NCBI GenBank assembly: GCA_030833925.1
Contig: JAURGE010000021.1
Location: 1-43,615 of the forward strand
Length of the DNA stretch: 43,615 bases
Reading direction: 5' to 3'
From: Alphaproteobacteria bacterium
GTDB taxonomy: Bacteria > Pseudomonadota > Alphaproteobacteria > Bin95
In this document: positions 33,695-42,571 of the stretch, piece after piece
How the letters are laid out: the number at the start of each line of letters is the position of its first letter
How positions within the stretch are numbered: the first letter of the stretch is position 1
The notes under the pieces: generated by a model
Databases searched by the model: none
What the model was told of the DNA's origin: nothing
What the model saw: only the letters and a program-made list of their open reading frames with translations
Made by a program: the position numbers and the translations under genes

Positions 33695-34720
33695 CTACCT
33701 ACTTGAAAAAAGACCTGCAGGATCGATAGCGGTATTATTTTTTCGAATTTCGAAGTGAAGTTGGGGACTTGAAACACCCCCAGTAGATCCGACTGTTCCT
33801 ATTGTCTCGCCTCTAGTAACCAATGTGCCCCTTTTTGCCAGGACAGTGTCCATGTGGGCATAGGCCGACACATATCCACTATCATGGCGAATAAGAATAA
33901 GATTTCCATACCCCTGCAGAGCATCCCCGGAATAAATCACCTCTCCTTTTTCGGCCGCCCTGACGGGTGTGCCCCTTGGTGCGGAAATATTAATACCATC
34001 ATTTCTGCGGCCGTCCGCTTGGCTTCCAAAATCAGCAACAACAGGGCCATCTACAGGAGCAAGAAACCCAGTTGACTTGGTCACAGCAGTGACAGCTTTA
34101 TTGCGAGGTTTTTGCTCTCCTAGCTGCGATTTCTCCGCCTTTGCCTGGGCACTTACCTCAGGCGCTCTATTGCCTGGAAGCGGCTTTAGAGGCTCAGAAG
34201 AAATAGTAAATTTATCGGTTTTTCCATTTAGTTGCCTAGAAGACGGCCCCGGTGACGAAGCTTTAGAGCGCTTATCAAGCTCTTCTTTTTGCAATGGGAT
34301 ACCAAGCCAATCACCCTGAACAATCCTGTATGGACGAGGAATGAAATTGATTGCAGCAATTTCTTCTGGCGGCACCCTGAAGTTAGTAGCAATTCCATTT
34401 AAGGTGTCACCCTCTTCGATCTGATATAGCTTTTGGGCTAATGGTAGGCGAAGTTTCTGACCCTTTCGTATCTCGTACGGAGGACGGATGTTATTGATAA
34501 TCACAATTTGACGAGTAGTTGCGCCATATTGCCTTGCCAAGTCGTTAATAGTGTCACCAGCCTTAACAGTTATTGCTTCTCCGCCAGGATTTAATTCAAA
34601 AGTAAATGCGGGCCTCAATCGAGTTTTAGATTGTTCTGGATCTGGTTGCACCTCAATTGAACCGCAAGCTGCGATGACAAGCGAAAGTGATAAAGCCAAG
34701 GGAAATCTAATTCTTTCCAT
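33695..34720 (-). CDS. nlpD: NlpD-like lipoprotein with two LysM repeats and a degenerate LytM (M23) domain
   Basis: A 341-aa envelope lipoprotein. The signal peptide ends in VIAAC (lipobox Cys about residue 19). Two LysM repeats follow (VKAGDTINDLARQYG and IEEGDTLNGIATNFR), then a linker and an M23 domain from about residue 230. Zinc ligands of active LytM are largely replaced: HxGxD is NDGIN, and HLH is QLH. This is the NlpD pattern, so I expect an activator of cell-wall amidases at division rather than a peptidase. The start ATG 34720 overlaps the pcm stop (TAATG), with GGAG 8 bp upstream. It is the last gene of the tat-serS-surE-pcm operon. Confidence 0.9.
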   Translation of the reverse strand: MERIRFPLALSLSLVIAACGSIEVQPDPEQSKTRLRPAFTFELNPGGEAITVKAGDTINDLARQYGATTRQIVIINNIRPPYEIRKGQKLRLPLAQKLYQIEEGDTLNGIATNFRVPPEEIAAINFIPRPYRIVQGDWLGIPLQKEELDKRSKASSPGPSSRQLNGKTDKFTISSEPLKPLPGNRAPEVSAQAKAEKSQLGEQKPRNKAVTAVTKSTGFLAPVDGPVVADFGSQADGRRNDGINISAPRGTPVRAAEKGEVIYSGDALQGYGNLILIRHDSGYVSAYAHMDTVLAKRGTLVTRGETIGTVGSTGGVSSPQLHFEIRKNNTAIDPAGLFSSR

Positions 34721-35376
34721 TAAGCCCACTCCCTATTTTCGCCTGATACAGCCCCGGATAAAAATGGAACAAATGGAGCCTGACAAATTTCCTCTGTCTT
34801 AAAACCGGAATCATCACGCAAAATACGCCAAATGCGCTGAGCTCCGTCACCCTGCCGGATTGGTAAAACGATGACACCCCCTGTTTTAATTTGGTCAGCT
34901 AAAGCACCAGGCAAATCATTTGCGGCAGCTGCAGCTATGATGCGGTCATAGGGTGCTGCTTCTGGCCAACCTAAACCACCATCACCCCATCTAAGAAAAG
35001 CATTTCGAATAGCGAGTTTTCTAATCCTTTCCTCAGCGAGATCAAGGAGGGGTTTAATCCTCTCAATACCATACACTGCTCTGCAAAGCCCTGATAAAAG
35101 TGCAGTTTGATAACCAGAACCAACCCCTATCTCGAGAACTCGTTGACCCGCCTTTATGTCTAATGCCTGAAGCATCAGTCCGACAACGCTGGGTTGGCTT
35201 ATAGTCTGATCATACCCAATCGGCAAAGGACGCTCTTCATAAGCTTGATCTGCCCACGCAGGCGCTAAAAATTCGTCTCTTGGACAACGTTCCATGACAC
35301 CAAGAACACGAGGATCCGTTACGCCTAGACGACGAAGTTCCATCACCATACGTATCCGACGACCGTCCAAGTTCAT
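34720..35376 (-). CDS. pcm: Protein-L-isoaspartate O-methyltransferase
   Basis: A 218-aa SAM-dependent enzyme that methylates isoaspartyl residues in aged proteins, starting their repair. Motifs are MERCPRDEFLAPAWADQAYEERPLPIGYDQTISQPSVVGLM, with the PIGxxQTIS segment diagnostic of PCM, then SAM motif I VLEIGVGSGYQTALLSGL, and later PYDRIIAAAAANDLP. It overlaps surE by ATGA and nlpD by TAATG, the classical surE-pcm-nlpD arrangement associated with stationary-phase survival. Confidence 0.95.
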   Translation of the reverse strand: MNLDGRRIRMVMELRRLGVTDPRVLGVMERCPRDEFLAPAWADQAYEERPLPIGYDQTISQPSVVGLMLQALDIKAGQRVLEIGVGSGYQTALLSGLCRAVYGIERIKPLLDLAEERIRKLAIRNAFLRWGDGGLGWPEAAPYDRIIAAAAANDLPGALADQIKTGGVIVLPIRQGDGAQRIWRILRDDSGFKTEEICQAPFVPFLSGAVSGENREWA

Positions 35377-36167
35377 GGGGACAACCTCGTTCTAGCCTCA
35401 AGGAGCGTTGCCTCGTCAGTTAAATCGTAAGTCAATGGCGTAACCGAAATTTTCCCTTCATCCGTTGCGCAAACATCACTATCCGAAAGGATTTTTCCCA
35501 ACACCCTCTTAGACCCAACCCAGTAATAAGGGCGCCCGGCCGGATCTACCCTCTCAATTATTTCTCCACCGGGCTTACGCCGACCAAGCCGGGTTAAACA
35601 TCTCCCTGTGACCAACTCTGGCGCTACGTCAGGAATGTTAACATTCAAAATAGTGCCAACTGGCCATGATTCACAAAGCAGCCAATTCAAGGTCGGCAGC
35701 AGATGCTCTCTCACTGTCTCCCACCTCGCTTCTGCCGGAGGATTACGACAGAGGCTTATCGCAACAGCGGGAAAACCTGAAAGTGCCGCCTCAAGCGCTG
35801 CCCCTACTGTCCCAGAATAGCCAACATCATCCCCAAGGTTAGCCCCACGATTTACCCCTGATATTATAAGGTCTGGGGTTTCATTTTTCATAATAACCCC
35901 AAGGGCTAAGATGGCAGCGTCAGACGGTAAACCATCAACAGCAAAACGGTTCGGCCCCGCCTTTCTAATCCGTAATGGCCGATGCAGCGAAATTGCGTGG
36001 CTTGTACCACTTTCTTCTTTCTCAGGAGCAACAACCCATAACTCACGAACAATGGGTCGTAAAATTTCTTCAAGTAGTTTAAGGCCAGGTGCATCAATAC
36101 CATCATCATTCAGAAGCAACACACGAGCTTCCGATAACTCAATGTTCCATGACACTGCAGTGTTCAC
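35373..36167 (-). CDS. surE: 5'/3'-nucleotidase SurE
   Basis: SurE is a metal-dependent phosphatase acting on nucleoside monophosphates and is linked to stationary-phase survival. The metal-binding NDDG is in RVLLLNDDGIDAPGL. VVAPEKEESGTSHAISLHRPLR, ISGVNRGANLGDDVGYSGTVGAALEAAL and NVNIPD follow. The frame is open upstream into serS. I place the start at GTG 36167, right after the serS stop, giving 264 aa; GTG 36155 or ATG 36203 (overlapping serS by 35 bp) are alternatives because none has a strong ribosome binding site. The gene overlaps pcm by ATGA. Confidence 0.93.
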   Translation of the reverse strand: MNTAVSWNIELSEARVLLLNDDGIDAPGLKLLEEILRPIVRELWVVAPEKEESGTSHAISLHRPLRIRKAGPNRFAVDGLPSDAAILALGVIMKNETPDLIISGVNRGANLGDDVGYSGTVGAALEAALSGFPAVAISLCRNPPAEARWETVREHLLPTLNWLLCESWPVGTILNVNIPDVAPELVTGRCLTRLGRRKPGGEIIERVDPAGRPYYWVGSKRVLGKILSDSDVCATDEGKISVTPLTYDLTDEATLLEARTRLSP

Positions 36168-36168
36168 C

Positions 36169-37446
36169 CTAAGCCTCAACAGGAATAAGACGCTCAAGCC
36201 CATTCATATACGGGCGGATAGCGTCAGGAAGGACTACCGATCCATCTGATTGCTGTCCATTTTCTAAGATTGCAACGAGTGCCCGACCCACAGCTACACC
36301 AGAGCCATTCAAGGTTTCTAAAAACTCAGTACCTTTCTCCACAACACGACGAACACGGGAATTCATTCGTCTTGCCTGGAAATCACCGCAGAACGAACAA
36401 CTCGAGATTTCCCTGTAGGTATTCTGAGAAGGTAACCACACCTCGATGTCGTATGTCTTACGCGCACCAAAACCCATGTCGCCACTGCAAAGCAACATAA
36501 CTCTGTATGGGAGCTCTAACCGTTTTAGTACGGACTCAGCTGCCTCAGTCATCCTTTCAAGTTCAGAAACACCATCACCTGGCGCAACAATGCTCACAAG
36601 TTCCACTTTATCAAATTGGTGCATACGGATCATGCCGCGAGTATCTCGTCCTGCAGCACCTGCCTCCGACCTAAAACACGGCGTGTGTGCCGTCATGCGT
36701 ATTGGTAACTGAAACGGATCCAAAATATCTCCTGCGATTAAATTAGTTAGTGGTACTTCCGCAGTTGGTATCAACCAACGCCCCTCAGAGGTTTGGAACA
36801 GATCATCCGAAAACTTCGGTAATTGGCCTGTTCCAAACATTGCCTCATCACGAACTAACAAAGGCGGTCGGACTTCTGAATAACCATGCTCTGTTACATG
36901 TAAATCAAGCATAAAATGTGCCAAGGCTCTTTCGAGCCGAGCCATTTGCCCTCGCATGGCAACAAAACGTGCACCTGACAATTTTGTCCCCGCATCAAAA
37001 TCCATGCCCATCGGAGTTCCAATGGCAACATGATCCTTTGGTTCAAATTCAAATTCCCGGGGTGCTCCAACTACACGAATTTCAACGTTTTGGCTTTCAT
37101 CTAAACCATAAGGAACGTCATCCAATGGCAGGTTAGGCAGGCGAGATAGAAGCATATCTAACTCTGCCGAAAGGTTCTTCTCCGTCGCTTCAGCAGCCTC
37201 AGCAGCTTCCTTGAGCTTTGAAACCAGGGCAATAGCATCAGCAGCATCTTCACCACGAGATTTGGCCTGACCAATTATTTTCGAAGCGTCCCGTCTTTGG
37301 CTCTGTGCATCTTGAAACGCTGTTTGCGCGGCGCGACGGCCTGCATCCAATTCCAGCACTCTTGCTGACACAGGGGGCTCACCGCGCAGTGAAAGCGCCT
37401 TGTCCAAGGCTTCGGGGTTTTCCCGTGCCCAACGCACGTCCAGCAT
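36169..37446 (-). CDS. serS: Seryl-tRNA synthetase
   Basis: A 425-aa class II synthetase that charges tRNA(Ser), and tRNA(Sec) where present. The N-terminal coiled-coil arm (about residues 28-100, rich in [20 protein letters not shown]-like heptads) binds the tRNA long arm. Motif 2 contains [26 protein letters not shown] and motif 3 contains [19 protein letters not shown]. The [15 protein letters not shown] segment is typical of SerRS. It lies between tatC and surE on the same strand, a placement conserved in alphaproteobacteria. Confidence 0.97.
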   Translation of the reverse strand: MLDVRWARENPEALDKALSLRGEPPVSARVLELDAGRRAAQTAFQDAQSQRRDASKIIGQAKSRGEDAADAIALVSKLKEAAEAAEATEKNLSAELDMLLSRLPNLPLDDVPYGLDESQNVEIRVVGAPREFEFEPKDHVAIGTPMGMDFDAGTKLSGARFVAMRGQMARLERALAHFMLDLHVTEHGYSEVRPPLLVRDEAMFGTGQLPKFSDDLFQTSEGRWLIPTAEVPLTNLIAGDILDPFQLPIRMTAHTPCFRSEAGAAGRDTRGMIRMHQFDKVELVSIVAPGDGVSELERMTEAAESVLKRLELPYRVMLLCSGDMGFGARKTYDIEVWLPSQNTYREISSCSFCGDFQARRMNSRVRRVVEKGTEFLETLNGSGVAVGRALVAILENGQQSDGSVVLPDAIRPYMNGLERLIPVEA

Positions 37447-37539
37447 GAAGCCTACACTCTCATTTGACTTAACTAAGGGATGTCTAGCGCTCAGAACGCC
37501 TTTCGTCCAGGGTCGAAATTAACCGGAAATCACCTGCCT

Positions 37540-38319
37540 TTAATCAGAAATTCTGCGCTTCCGCTCAATTCGCCGAGCACAAAAAATAGAAATTTCGTAA
37601 AGGAGCATGCCCGGAACTGCCAAGCCAATTTGACTAACGATATCAGGAGGAGTCAGCATCGCGGCCAACAGAAACATTAAAACCACTGCGTATCGTCTTT
37701 TTTTGGCAAGTCCCTCAGCTGAAACCATTCCTGCACGGACAAGGAGCGATAAAACTACTGGCATTTGAAAAAATAGTCCGAAAGCAAAGATTAGCTTTAT
37801 TACCAGACTTAAGTATTCAGAAACCTTAGGCAAAGCTACAATTTCTACAAAATTTTCTTGTACCTCTTGGCCTCCAAGATTCTGATAACTCAGGAAAAAT
37901 TTCCAGGCGAGAGGCATGATCCCAAAATAAACAACTAATGCCCCGAGCATAAAAAGTACTGGTGAAACCACTAGATACGGTAACAGAGCTCCTCGCTCAT
38001 TCTTGTAAAGTCCAGGTGCGATGAATTTCCATAGATGGTTAGCAATGACTGGAAAGGAAATGAATAATGCAGCGTAAAACCCGACTTTGATATCCACAAA
38101 GAATTTCTCGGTTAGGCTGGTAAAAATCAACTTTGCGTCAGTTTTGTCACCAAAAGCCTCTATGAGTGGCCTAGCAAGAATTTCAAAAATTTCTCCCGCT
38201 AGGCTCCAGCAAACTAAAAATGCGGCGAAAAGAGCAAGTACTGACCATAGCAAACGACGCCTCAGTTCTATTAAATGCTCTAAAAGCGGTAGCTTCTCGT
38301 TAGCTTCGGCCCCGACCAC
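37540..38319 (-). CDS. tatC: Twin-arginine translocase subunit TatC
   Basis: TatC is the multi-spanning receptor of the Tat pathway and recognises twin-arginine signal peptides of folded proteins. The 259-aa protein has six predicted transmembrane segments and the typical start LLEHLIELRRRLLWSVLALFAAF. FYAALFISFPVIANHLWKFIAPGLY, GIMPLAWKFFLSYQ and ILTPPD-like AAMLTPPDIVSQIGLAVPGMLLYEIS follow. GTG at 38319 overlaps the tatB stop by one base (TAGTG). The operon order is tatA, tatB, tatC, serS. Confidence 0.96.
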   Translation of the reverse strand: MVGAEANEKLPLLEHLIELRRRLLWSVLALFAAFLVCWSLAGEIFEILARPLIEAFGDKTDAKLIFTSLTEKFFVDIKVGFYAALFISFPVIANHLWKFIAPGLYKNERGALLPYLVVSPVLFMLGALVVYFGIMPLAWKFFLSYQNLGGQEVQENFVEIVALPKVSEYLSLVIKLIFAFGLFFQMPVVLSLLVRAGMVSAEGLAKKRRYAVVLMFLLAAMLTPPDIVSQIGLAVPGMLLYEISIFCARRIERKRRISD

Positions 38320-38726
38320 TATCGGGGCACTCCTTTTTCATTTTCTGTGGGATCCAAATCAACTTCATCCCGACTAAAATCAGTGGTCTCCGCAGGAAGT
38401 TCACCCTCTAAAAATTGCGGTGACTTATTTTCCGATGAATTACTGTCTATACCATCTTCTTTCTCAAGATCGGCCATGCGTTTCTCATCAACACCAAGGC
38501 TTTTTTCCTCGAAAACCAAGTTATCCTTCAAACCAATAAATGAACTCGGGTCTTCTGCTTGATGAACGAAATCGTTCACTCCCTCGCGAAATTCCTCAAC
38601 AATCCGTCTCACTCTTGAAACGATCTGTCCTAAAGCCCTCAGCGCAACAGGAAGTTCACGCGGTCCAATAACGACCAGCGCCACTAAACCAACAACGAAA
38701 AATTCACTCCAACCCAAGTCAAACAT
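38319..38726 (-). CDS. tatB: Twin-arginine translocase subunit TatB
   Basis: A 135-aa single-span protein partnering TatC in substrate binding. The N-terminal helix, MFDLGWSEFFVVGLVALVVIGP, with its conserved Glu, and the amphipathic stretch LPVALRALGQIVSRVRRIVEEFREGV are diagnostic. A long acidic, poorly conserved C-terminal tail follows. It overlaps tatC by one base and lies 44 bp after tatA. Confidence 0.94.
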   Translation of the reverse strand: MFDLGWSEFFVVGLVALVVIGPRELPVALRALGQIVSRVRRIVEEFREGVNDFVHQAEDPSSFIGLKDNLVFEEKSLGVDEKRMADLEKEDGIDSNSSENKSPQFLEGELPAETTDFSRDEVDLDPTENEKGVPR

Positions 38727-38770
38727 AAGCGGCGCCCGCCAAAATTATTTATTACCCGCAAAAAACTCTA

Positions 38771-38986
38771 CTAAGACGGGTCTTTTTCATCTTTTTGATT
38801 GGACTTTTCCGAATTTTCCAACTTACTTAGGTGTGGTTGTTCGTTATTTATTTCGTCTTTCATACCCTCGCGAAAGCTCTTAATGCCCTTCGCCATATCT
38901 CCCATGAGACGAGGCAATCTGCCGGCACCAAATAACAATATGCCCACGAGGACGACGAGAAGAACCTGCCAAACACTAATGCCCAT
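38771..38986 (-). CDS. tatA: Twin-arginine translocase subunit TatA
   Basis: TatA forms the pore-like oligomer of the Tat pathway. The start at ATG 38986 gives 71 aa beginning MGISVWQVLLVVLVGILLFGAGRLP, the typical transmembrane helix and hinge. The amphipathic helix LMGDMAKGIKSFREGMKDE and a charged tail follow. A strong GGGAGGGA ribosome binding site precedes this ATG. The frame is open for 40 more codons upstream, but those residues do not resemble TatA, so I exclude them. It is the first tat gene of the operon that runs to nlpD. Confidence 0.94.
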   Translation of the reverse strand: MGISVWQVLLVVLVGILLFGAGRLPRLMGDMAKGIKSFREGMKDEINNEQPHLSKLENSEKSNQKDEKDPS

Positions 38987-39109
38987 GTTATCCCTCCCTG
39001 ATCGCGCAGAAGATAACGGTGCTGCAATCTTCCCATTGGTAGCGCAAAGAGCTAACCGTGACGAGACTATTTCTGAAAACGCGCTGAGGGGTCGCAGGTA
39101 GACCAAACA

Positions 39110-40264
39110 CTAATTGACGTAAATATTTGAGCGACCTGGATCTAGAGCAATCAGGATAGAAGTGCCTTCTTCAGGTGCATTTTCTGCACCAGTGCGCAAA
39201 ATTATCTCTAAACCGCCCGATAGCTTAACCTCTGCCAAAACTTCCCTTCCCAATTGCTTAAGAAGGCTCACTTGTCCCTCTACAGCGCCGCCGGCCAGTT
39301 CTGCCATCTTTCCTGATAAAAGGTGCTCAGGTCTTACCATAACCACAACTTGCTGCCCTTCCGATAATCCATCTGCCGACACGTTACCTAAAGCAGTCTC
39401 AACACGCCCACCTTTTACAACCCCAGGAATTTCATTTGTTTCACTAAAAAGCCTGGCTACATAAGTAGAAACGGGCTTCTGATAGAGAGTCATAGGCGAG
39501 CCAATTTGCTCAACGCGGCCGCCTCGCATTACTGCAATTTTGTCCGACATGATCAACGCGTCTTCAGGATCGTGAGTAACCAAAAGCGCGCCTACTCCAA
39601 GGGACTTAATAATCTTTATTGCATCTGCTCTAATTTTACGCCGCAGTTCCGTATCTAGGTCGGAGAAAGGTTCATCTAGAAGAAGAAGTCGAGGGTATGG
39701 CGCGAGAGCACGAGCAAGAGCAACACGCTGTTGCTGGCCTCCACTAAGTGTACTTGGCTTGCGAAGAGCTAGTTCGCTCATTCCAACTTTATCAAGCAAC
39801 TCGCGGGCTCGTTCTTGCCTAATAGGTTTTGAAAGGTCGCCTAATCCAAATAGAACGTTATCTAAAACTGAAAGGTGCGGAAACAGCGCATAATCCTGAA
39901 ACATCATCCCGACGTCGCGACGTTCCGCTGGCATATGCCAATCAGCAGTTCCAGCTAAAACCCCACCTACGGTTATCGAACCTTTTTGCAGACGTTCTAA
40001 ACCAGCAATCAACCGCAGAGTGGTTGTTTTACCGCATCCAGATGGACCAATAAGGGACACTATTTCTCCCGCGCGCAGACTGATGGAGAAATCTTGAAGC
40101 ACTTTCGAACCATCACTGAAAGAGTGGGATATGGATTCAACCGACAAAGCCAGAAGATCGCGTTCTTCCTTGCTGTATCCAGGCGTCTCAAATTCCAGAG
40201 GGATTTCGACACCACCACCCTGAGCAGACGAATGCGTAAAAAGTTTGCTGTTAAGAAAGTTCAT
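39110..40264 (-). CDS. Orphan ABC transporter ATP-binding protein, iron(III)/FbpC-type (CysA/PotA superfamily)
   Basis: A 384-aa importer ATPase. After an unusual N-terminal extension of about 38 residues come Walker A GPSGCGKT (73-80), the Q-loop region MMFQDYALFPHLSVLDNV, signature LSGGQQQRVALARAL, Walker B LLLLDEPFSDLD and the switch His in LLVTHDPEDAL. The C-terminal TOBE-like domain (about 285-384) is as in FbpC/AfuC ferric transporters. No binding protein or permease gene is adjacent, so it must serve distant partners. A Fur-box-like sequence lies 14 bp before the ATG, supporting an iron role by inference; sulfate, spermidine or sugar uptake remain possible. Confidence 0.87.
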   Translation of the reverse strand: MNFLNSKLFTHSSAQGGGVEIPLEFETPGYSKEERDLLALSVESISHSFSDGSKVLQDFSISLRAGEIVSLIGPSGCGKTTTLRLIAGLERLQKGSITVGGVLAGTADWHMPAERRDVGMMFQDYALFPHLSVLDNVLFGLGDLSKPIRQERARELLDKVGMSELALRKPSTLSGGQQQRVALARALAPYPRLLLLDEPFSDLDTELRRKIRADAIKIIKSLGVGALLVTHDPEDALIMSDKIAVMRGGRVEQIGSPMTLYQKPVSTYVARLFSETNEIPGVVKGGRVETALGNVSADGLSEGQQVVVMVRPEHLLSGKMAELAGGAVEGQVSLLKQLGREVLAEVKLSGGLEIILRTGAENAPEEGTSILIALDPGRSNIYVN

Positions 40265-40277
40265 TTGCAGAAGTTAT

Positions 40278-40292
40278 TGCAAATCATTCTCA
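40278..40292. promoter_or_regulatory. Fur-box-like inverted repeat upstream of the orphan ABC ATPase
   Basis: TGCAAATCATTCTCA matches the 7-1-7 Fur consensus TGATAATNATTATCA at 11 of 14 fixed positions. It lies 14-28 bp before the ATPase ATG (40264), where binding would block expression. In alphaproteobacteria the binding protein could be Fur, Mur or Irr, so the identity of the regulator is open. Confidence 0.5.
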
Positions 40293-40435
40293 ATCGCAAC
40301 TAACAACCTCTTCTAGGACACAATCAGATAGTGACTTGAGACAATGCGTCCCTCACAGCCTGCTATGGCGAAACGCCGAATAGGTGTATTCCGACGACTG
40401 TTATTTCTCTTTTATTTTATTGAAGGTGGCTCTCT

Positions 40436-41653
40436 ATGCCTGAACCCGTCCGCAAGATTGTTCTCGCCTACTCTGGAGGGCTCGACACCTCAGTGATCTT
40501 GCATTGGCTTCGTGAAACTTACAAAGCAGAAGTAGTCACATTTACCGCTGACCTTGGCCAAGGCGAAGAACTTGAACCGGCCCGGTCCAAGGCTCAAGGA
40601 ATGGGCGTAAAAGAAATCTACATCGACGATTTAAGAGAAGAATTTGTTAGGGACTTTGTCTTCCCAATGTTTAGAGCAAATGCTTTGTACGAAGGGACCT
40701 ATCTCCTAGGAACATCAATTGCCCGTCCGTTGATCGCAAAGCGCCAAATTGAAATCGCTATTGAAACCGGCGCCGATGCAGTTGCCCATGGAGCAACTGG
40801 CAAGGGAAACGACCAAGTCCGATTTGAGCTCGGATACTACGCTCTCAAACCAGATATAAAGGTAATTGCACCTTGGCGGGAGTGGAACCTAAATTCGCGT
40901 ACCAAGCTCCTTCAGTACGCGGAAGATAGACAAATCCCGATTGCTAAAGACAAACGCGGTGAGGCTCCGTACTCAACGGATGCGAATTTGCTTCATATAT
41001 CATACGAAGGAAAAGCTTTAGAGGATCCATGGGTAGAAGCAGATGCAGACATCTACACCCGGTCTGTAGCTCCAGAAAATGCTCCAAACACGCCTCAATA
41101 CATCGAAATAGAGTTTTTAGCAGGAGATCCGGTTGCTATTGATGGCGTACGCCTGTCACCAAGCGCACTTTTGACCCGGCTCAATGAATTAGGCGGCAAG
41201 CACGGCATCGGTCGTTTAGATATAGTAGAGAATCGGTTTGTTGGCATGAAATCCCGAGGTGTTTATGAAACACCAGGTGGCACCGTGTTGTTTGTTGCTC
41301 GTAGGGGGCTGGAAACCCTTTGCTTAGATCGGGGTGCTATGCATCAAAAAGACGAGTTGATGCCACGTTATGCAGAATTGGTTTACAATGGATTTTGGTT
41401 TTCGCCCGAGCGAAAAATGCTACAAGCAGCAATTGATGAGAGCCAAAAACAAGTCAATGGTGTCGTCAGGGTAAAGTTATTCAAAGGCACCCCTTCCGTC
41501 GTCGGACGCAAATCCCCTAACAGTCTTTACGATGCTGATTATGCAACCTTTGAGGCAGACACGGTTTATGACCAAAAAGATGCTGAAGGTTTTATTAAGC
41601 TAAATGCTTTACGCCTTCGCATTGCAGCACTTAAAAATTCCAAATCAGGGTGA
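40436..41653 (+). CDS. argG: Argininosuccinate synthase
   Basis: ArgG condenses citrulline and aspartate with ATP to form argininosuccinate, the penultimate step of arginine synthesis. At 405 aa it is of standard length for the family. The PP-loop [15 protein letters not shown] begins at residue 11. [18 protein letters not shown], the substrate loop [22 protein letters not shown], and [12 protein letters not shown] near the C-terminus are all present. The start is ATG 40436 with AAGGTGG upstream. It is transcribed alone, divergent from the ABC ATPase. The genes around it have no link to arginine synthesis. Confidence 0.97.
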   Translation: MPEPVRKIVLAYSGGLDTSVILHWLRETYKAEVVTFTADLGQGEELEPARSKAQGMGVKEIYIDDLREEFVRDFVFPMFRANALYEGTYLLGTSIARPLIAKRQIEIAIETGADAVAHGATGKGNDQVRFELGYYALKPDIKVIAPWREWNLNSRTKLLQYAEDRQIPIAKDKRGEAPYSTDANLLHISYEGKALEDPWVEADADIYTRSVAPENAPNTPQYIEIEFLAGDPVAIDGVRLSPSALLTRLNELGGKHGIGRLDIVENRFVGMKSRGVYETPGGTVLFVARRGLETLCLDRGAMHQKDELMPRYAELVYNGFWFSPERKMLQAAIDESQKQVNGVVRVKLFKGTPSVVGRKSPNSLYDADYATFEADTVYDQKDAEGFIKLNALRLRIAALKNSKSG

Positions 41654-41935
41654 TAGCGTCGGCTGGACGCAGGTTTAATTCCTTGTCTCTCCAGACGCAC
41701 AAGTTTACATAGATAGAAGTCGGGATTGACGGTTGATTAGTCCTTCACCGGTCCGCGTAAATTGCTTCTCCTCCGTGAGTTAAGCGATTTTAGCAAATAC
41801 TAAAGCTGGTTAGTCGCAGTAACTTGTGATGTGACAGCACCTACTCAGTAGGTTCGAATTTTTTGTGGCGTCCAACAGTCGCCTAACCATATCCGCGCGT
41901 GTAATCCGCGCGGCAATATAAAAAGGAGCATTTAA
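41654..41935 (+). other. Intergenic region with small hairpins upstream of the DJ-1-fold gene
   Basis: This 282-bp stretch between argG and the DJ-1/PfpI-fold gene holds an inverted repeat CCTACT-C-AGTAGG (41840-41852), and CCGCGCG / CGCGCGG with a 7-nt loop (41893-41913). The second hairpin lies shortly before the AAAAGGAG ribosome binding site. I see no tRNA, coding frame or known riboswitch. The hairpins could be leader structures; no function is shown. Confidence 0.45.
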
Positions 41936-42508
41936 ATGCAGGGCAACAAACCCCTTAGCGGCAAAAAGATTGCTATAATGGTGGCCTCAGGGTTCATTGA
42001 ACACCATATGACCACTGTTCAGAAGGCGCTGATTGCTGCGGGCGCACAAACTTCTATTGTTTCTCCTGAAATTGGCGTGGCAAACGGTTGGCATGACGGT
42101 AGCTGGGGCCATAATTTTTTCGTTGATGAAAAGATCAACGATGTGCTTCCAAGTCAATTCGATCTCTTGCTAACTCCCGGTGGAGAACGCTCAACGCAGA
42201 CCCTAAAACGAAATGCCCACTCCAAACGAGTGTTAAAGGGCATGCTCGATGCTGGTAAACCAGTTGCTCTTACTGACGATGCATCAACGCTTCTAATTGA
42301 TGCGGATATTGCAAGCGGGCGCTCCATAGCGGCACCAAAAGCTATTGTAGAGCAGCTTCAAAGTGCTGGTGCGACGATCATCGACTCGCCGATGCACATA
42401 GACGGTCATTTGATTACGCTTACTGATACCGAAGCGACGGAAGATTTCATTTTGGCCATTAAAAGTGCTTTAGGATTTGAAGAAACACAATCTGAAGAAG
42501 CCGCATAA
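41936..42508 (+). CDS. DJ-1/PfpI-fold (class I glutamine amidotransferase-like) protein lacking the nucleophile cysteine
   Basis: A 190-aa protein with the DJ-1/PfpI fold: KKIAIMVASGFIEHHMTTVQKALIAAGA at the start, the SPEIG strand, FDLLLTPGG around residue 75, and the nucleophile-elbow region GKPVALTDDASTLL. In DJ-1 and PfpI proteases the elbow carries a Cys (AICHG). Here it is Asp, and the whole protein has no Cys, much like the non-catalytic C-terminal domain of large-subunit catalases. I therefore expect a structural, binding or non-cysteine role, not a peptidase or glyoxalase. The ribosome binding site AAAAGGAG is strong, and a terminator follows at 42533. Confidence 0.85.
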   Translation: MQGNKPLSGKKIAIMVASGFIEHHMTTVQKALIAAGAQTSIVSPEIGVANGWHDGSWGHNFFVDEKINDVLPSQFDLLLTPGGERSTQTLKRNAHSKRVLKGMLDAGKPVALTDDASTLLIDADIASGRSIAAPKAIVEQLQSAGATIIDSPMHIDGHLITLTDTEATEDFILAIKSALGFEETQSEEAA

Positions 42509-42532
42509 ACCACTGTTTTAATTGCTTTTTAC

Positions 42533-42566
42533 AGCCGACTGCCATGATTGCAGTCGGCTTATTTTT
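42533..42566 (+). terminator. Rho-independent terminator after the DJ-1-fold gene
   Basis: A perfect 10-bp stem (AGCCGACTGC / GCAGTCGGCT) with a 7-nt loop is followed by TATTTTTAT, 24 bp after the stop. The T-run orientation makes it a plus-strand terminator; the other side lacks one for the convergent aminotransferase gene. Confidence 0.87.
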
Positions 42567-42571
42567 ATATA

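Noticed and set aside
38987-39106. A 40-codon N-terminal extension of tatA
   Set aside because: The residues do not resemble TatA, whereas ATG 38986 has a strong ribosome binding site and the expected first residues.
42533-42566. A bidirectional terminator serving both convergent genes
   Set aside because: Only the plus-strand side is followed by T residues; the minus-strand side is followed by GTAAAAAG.
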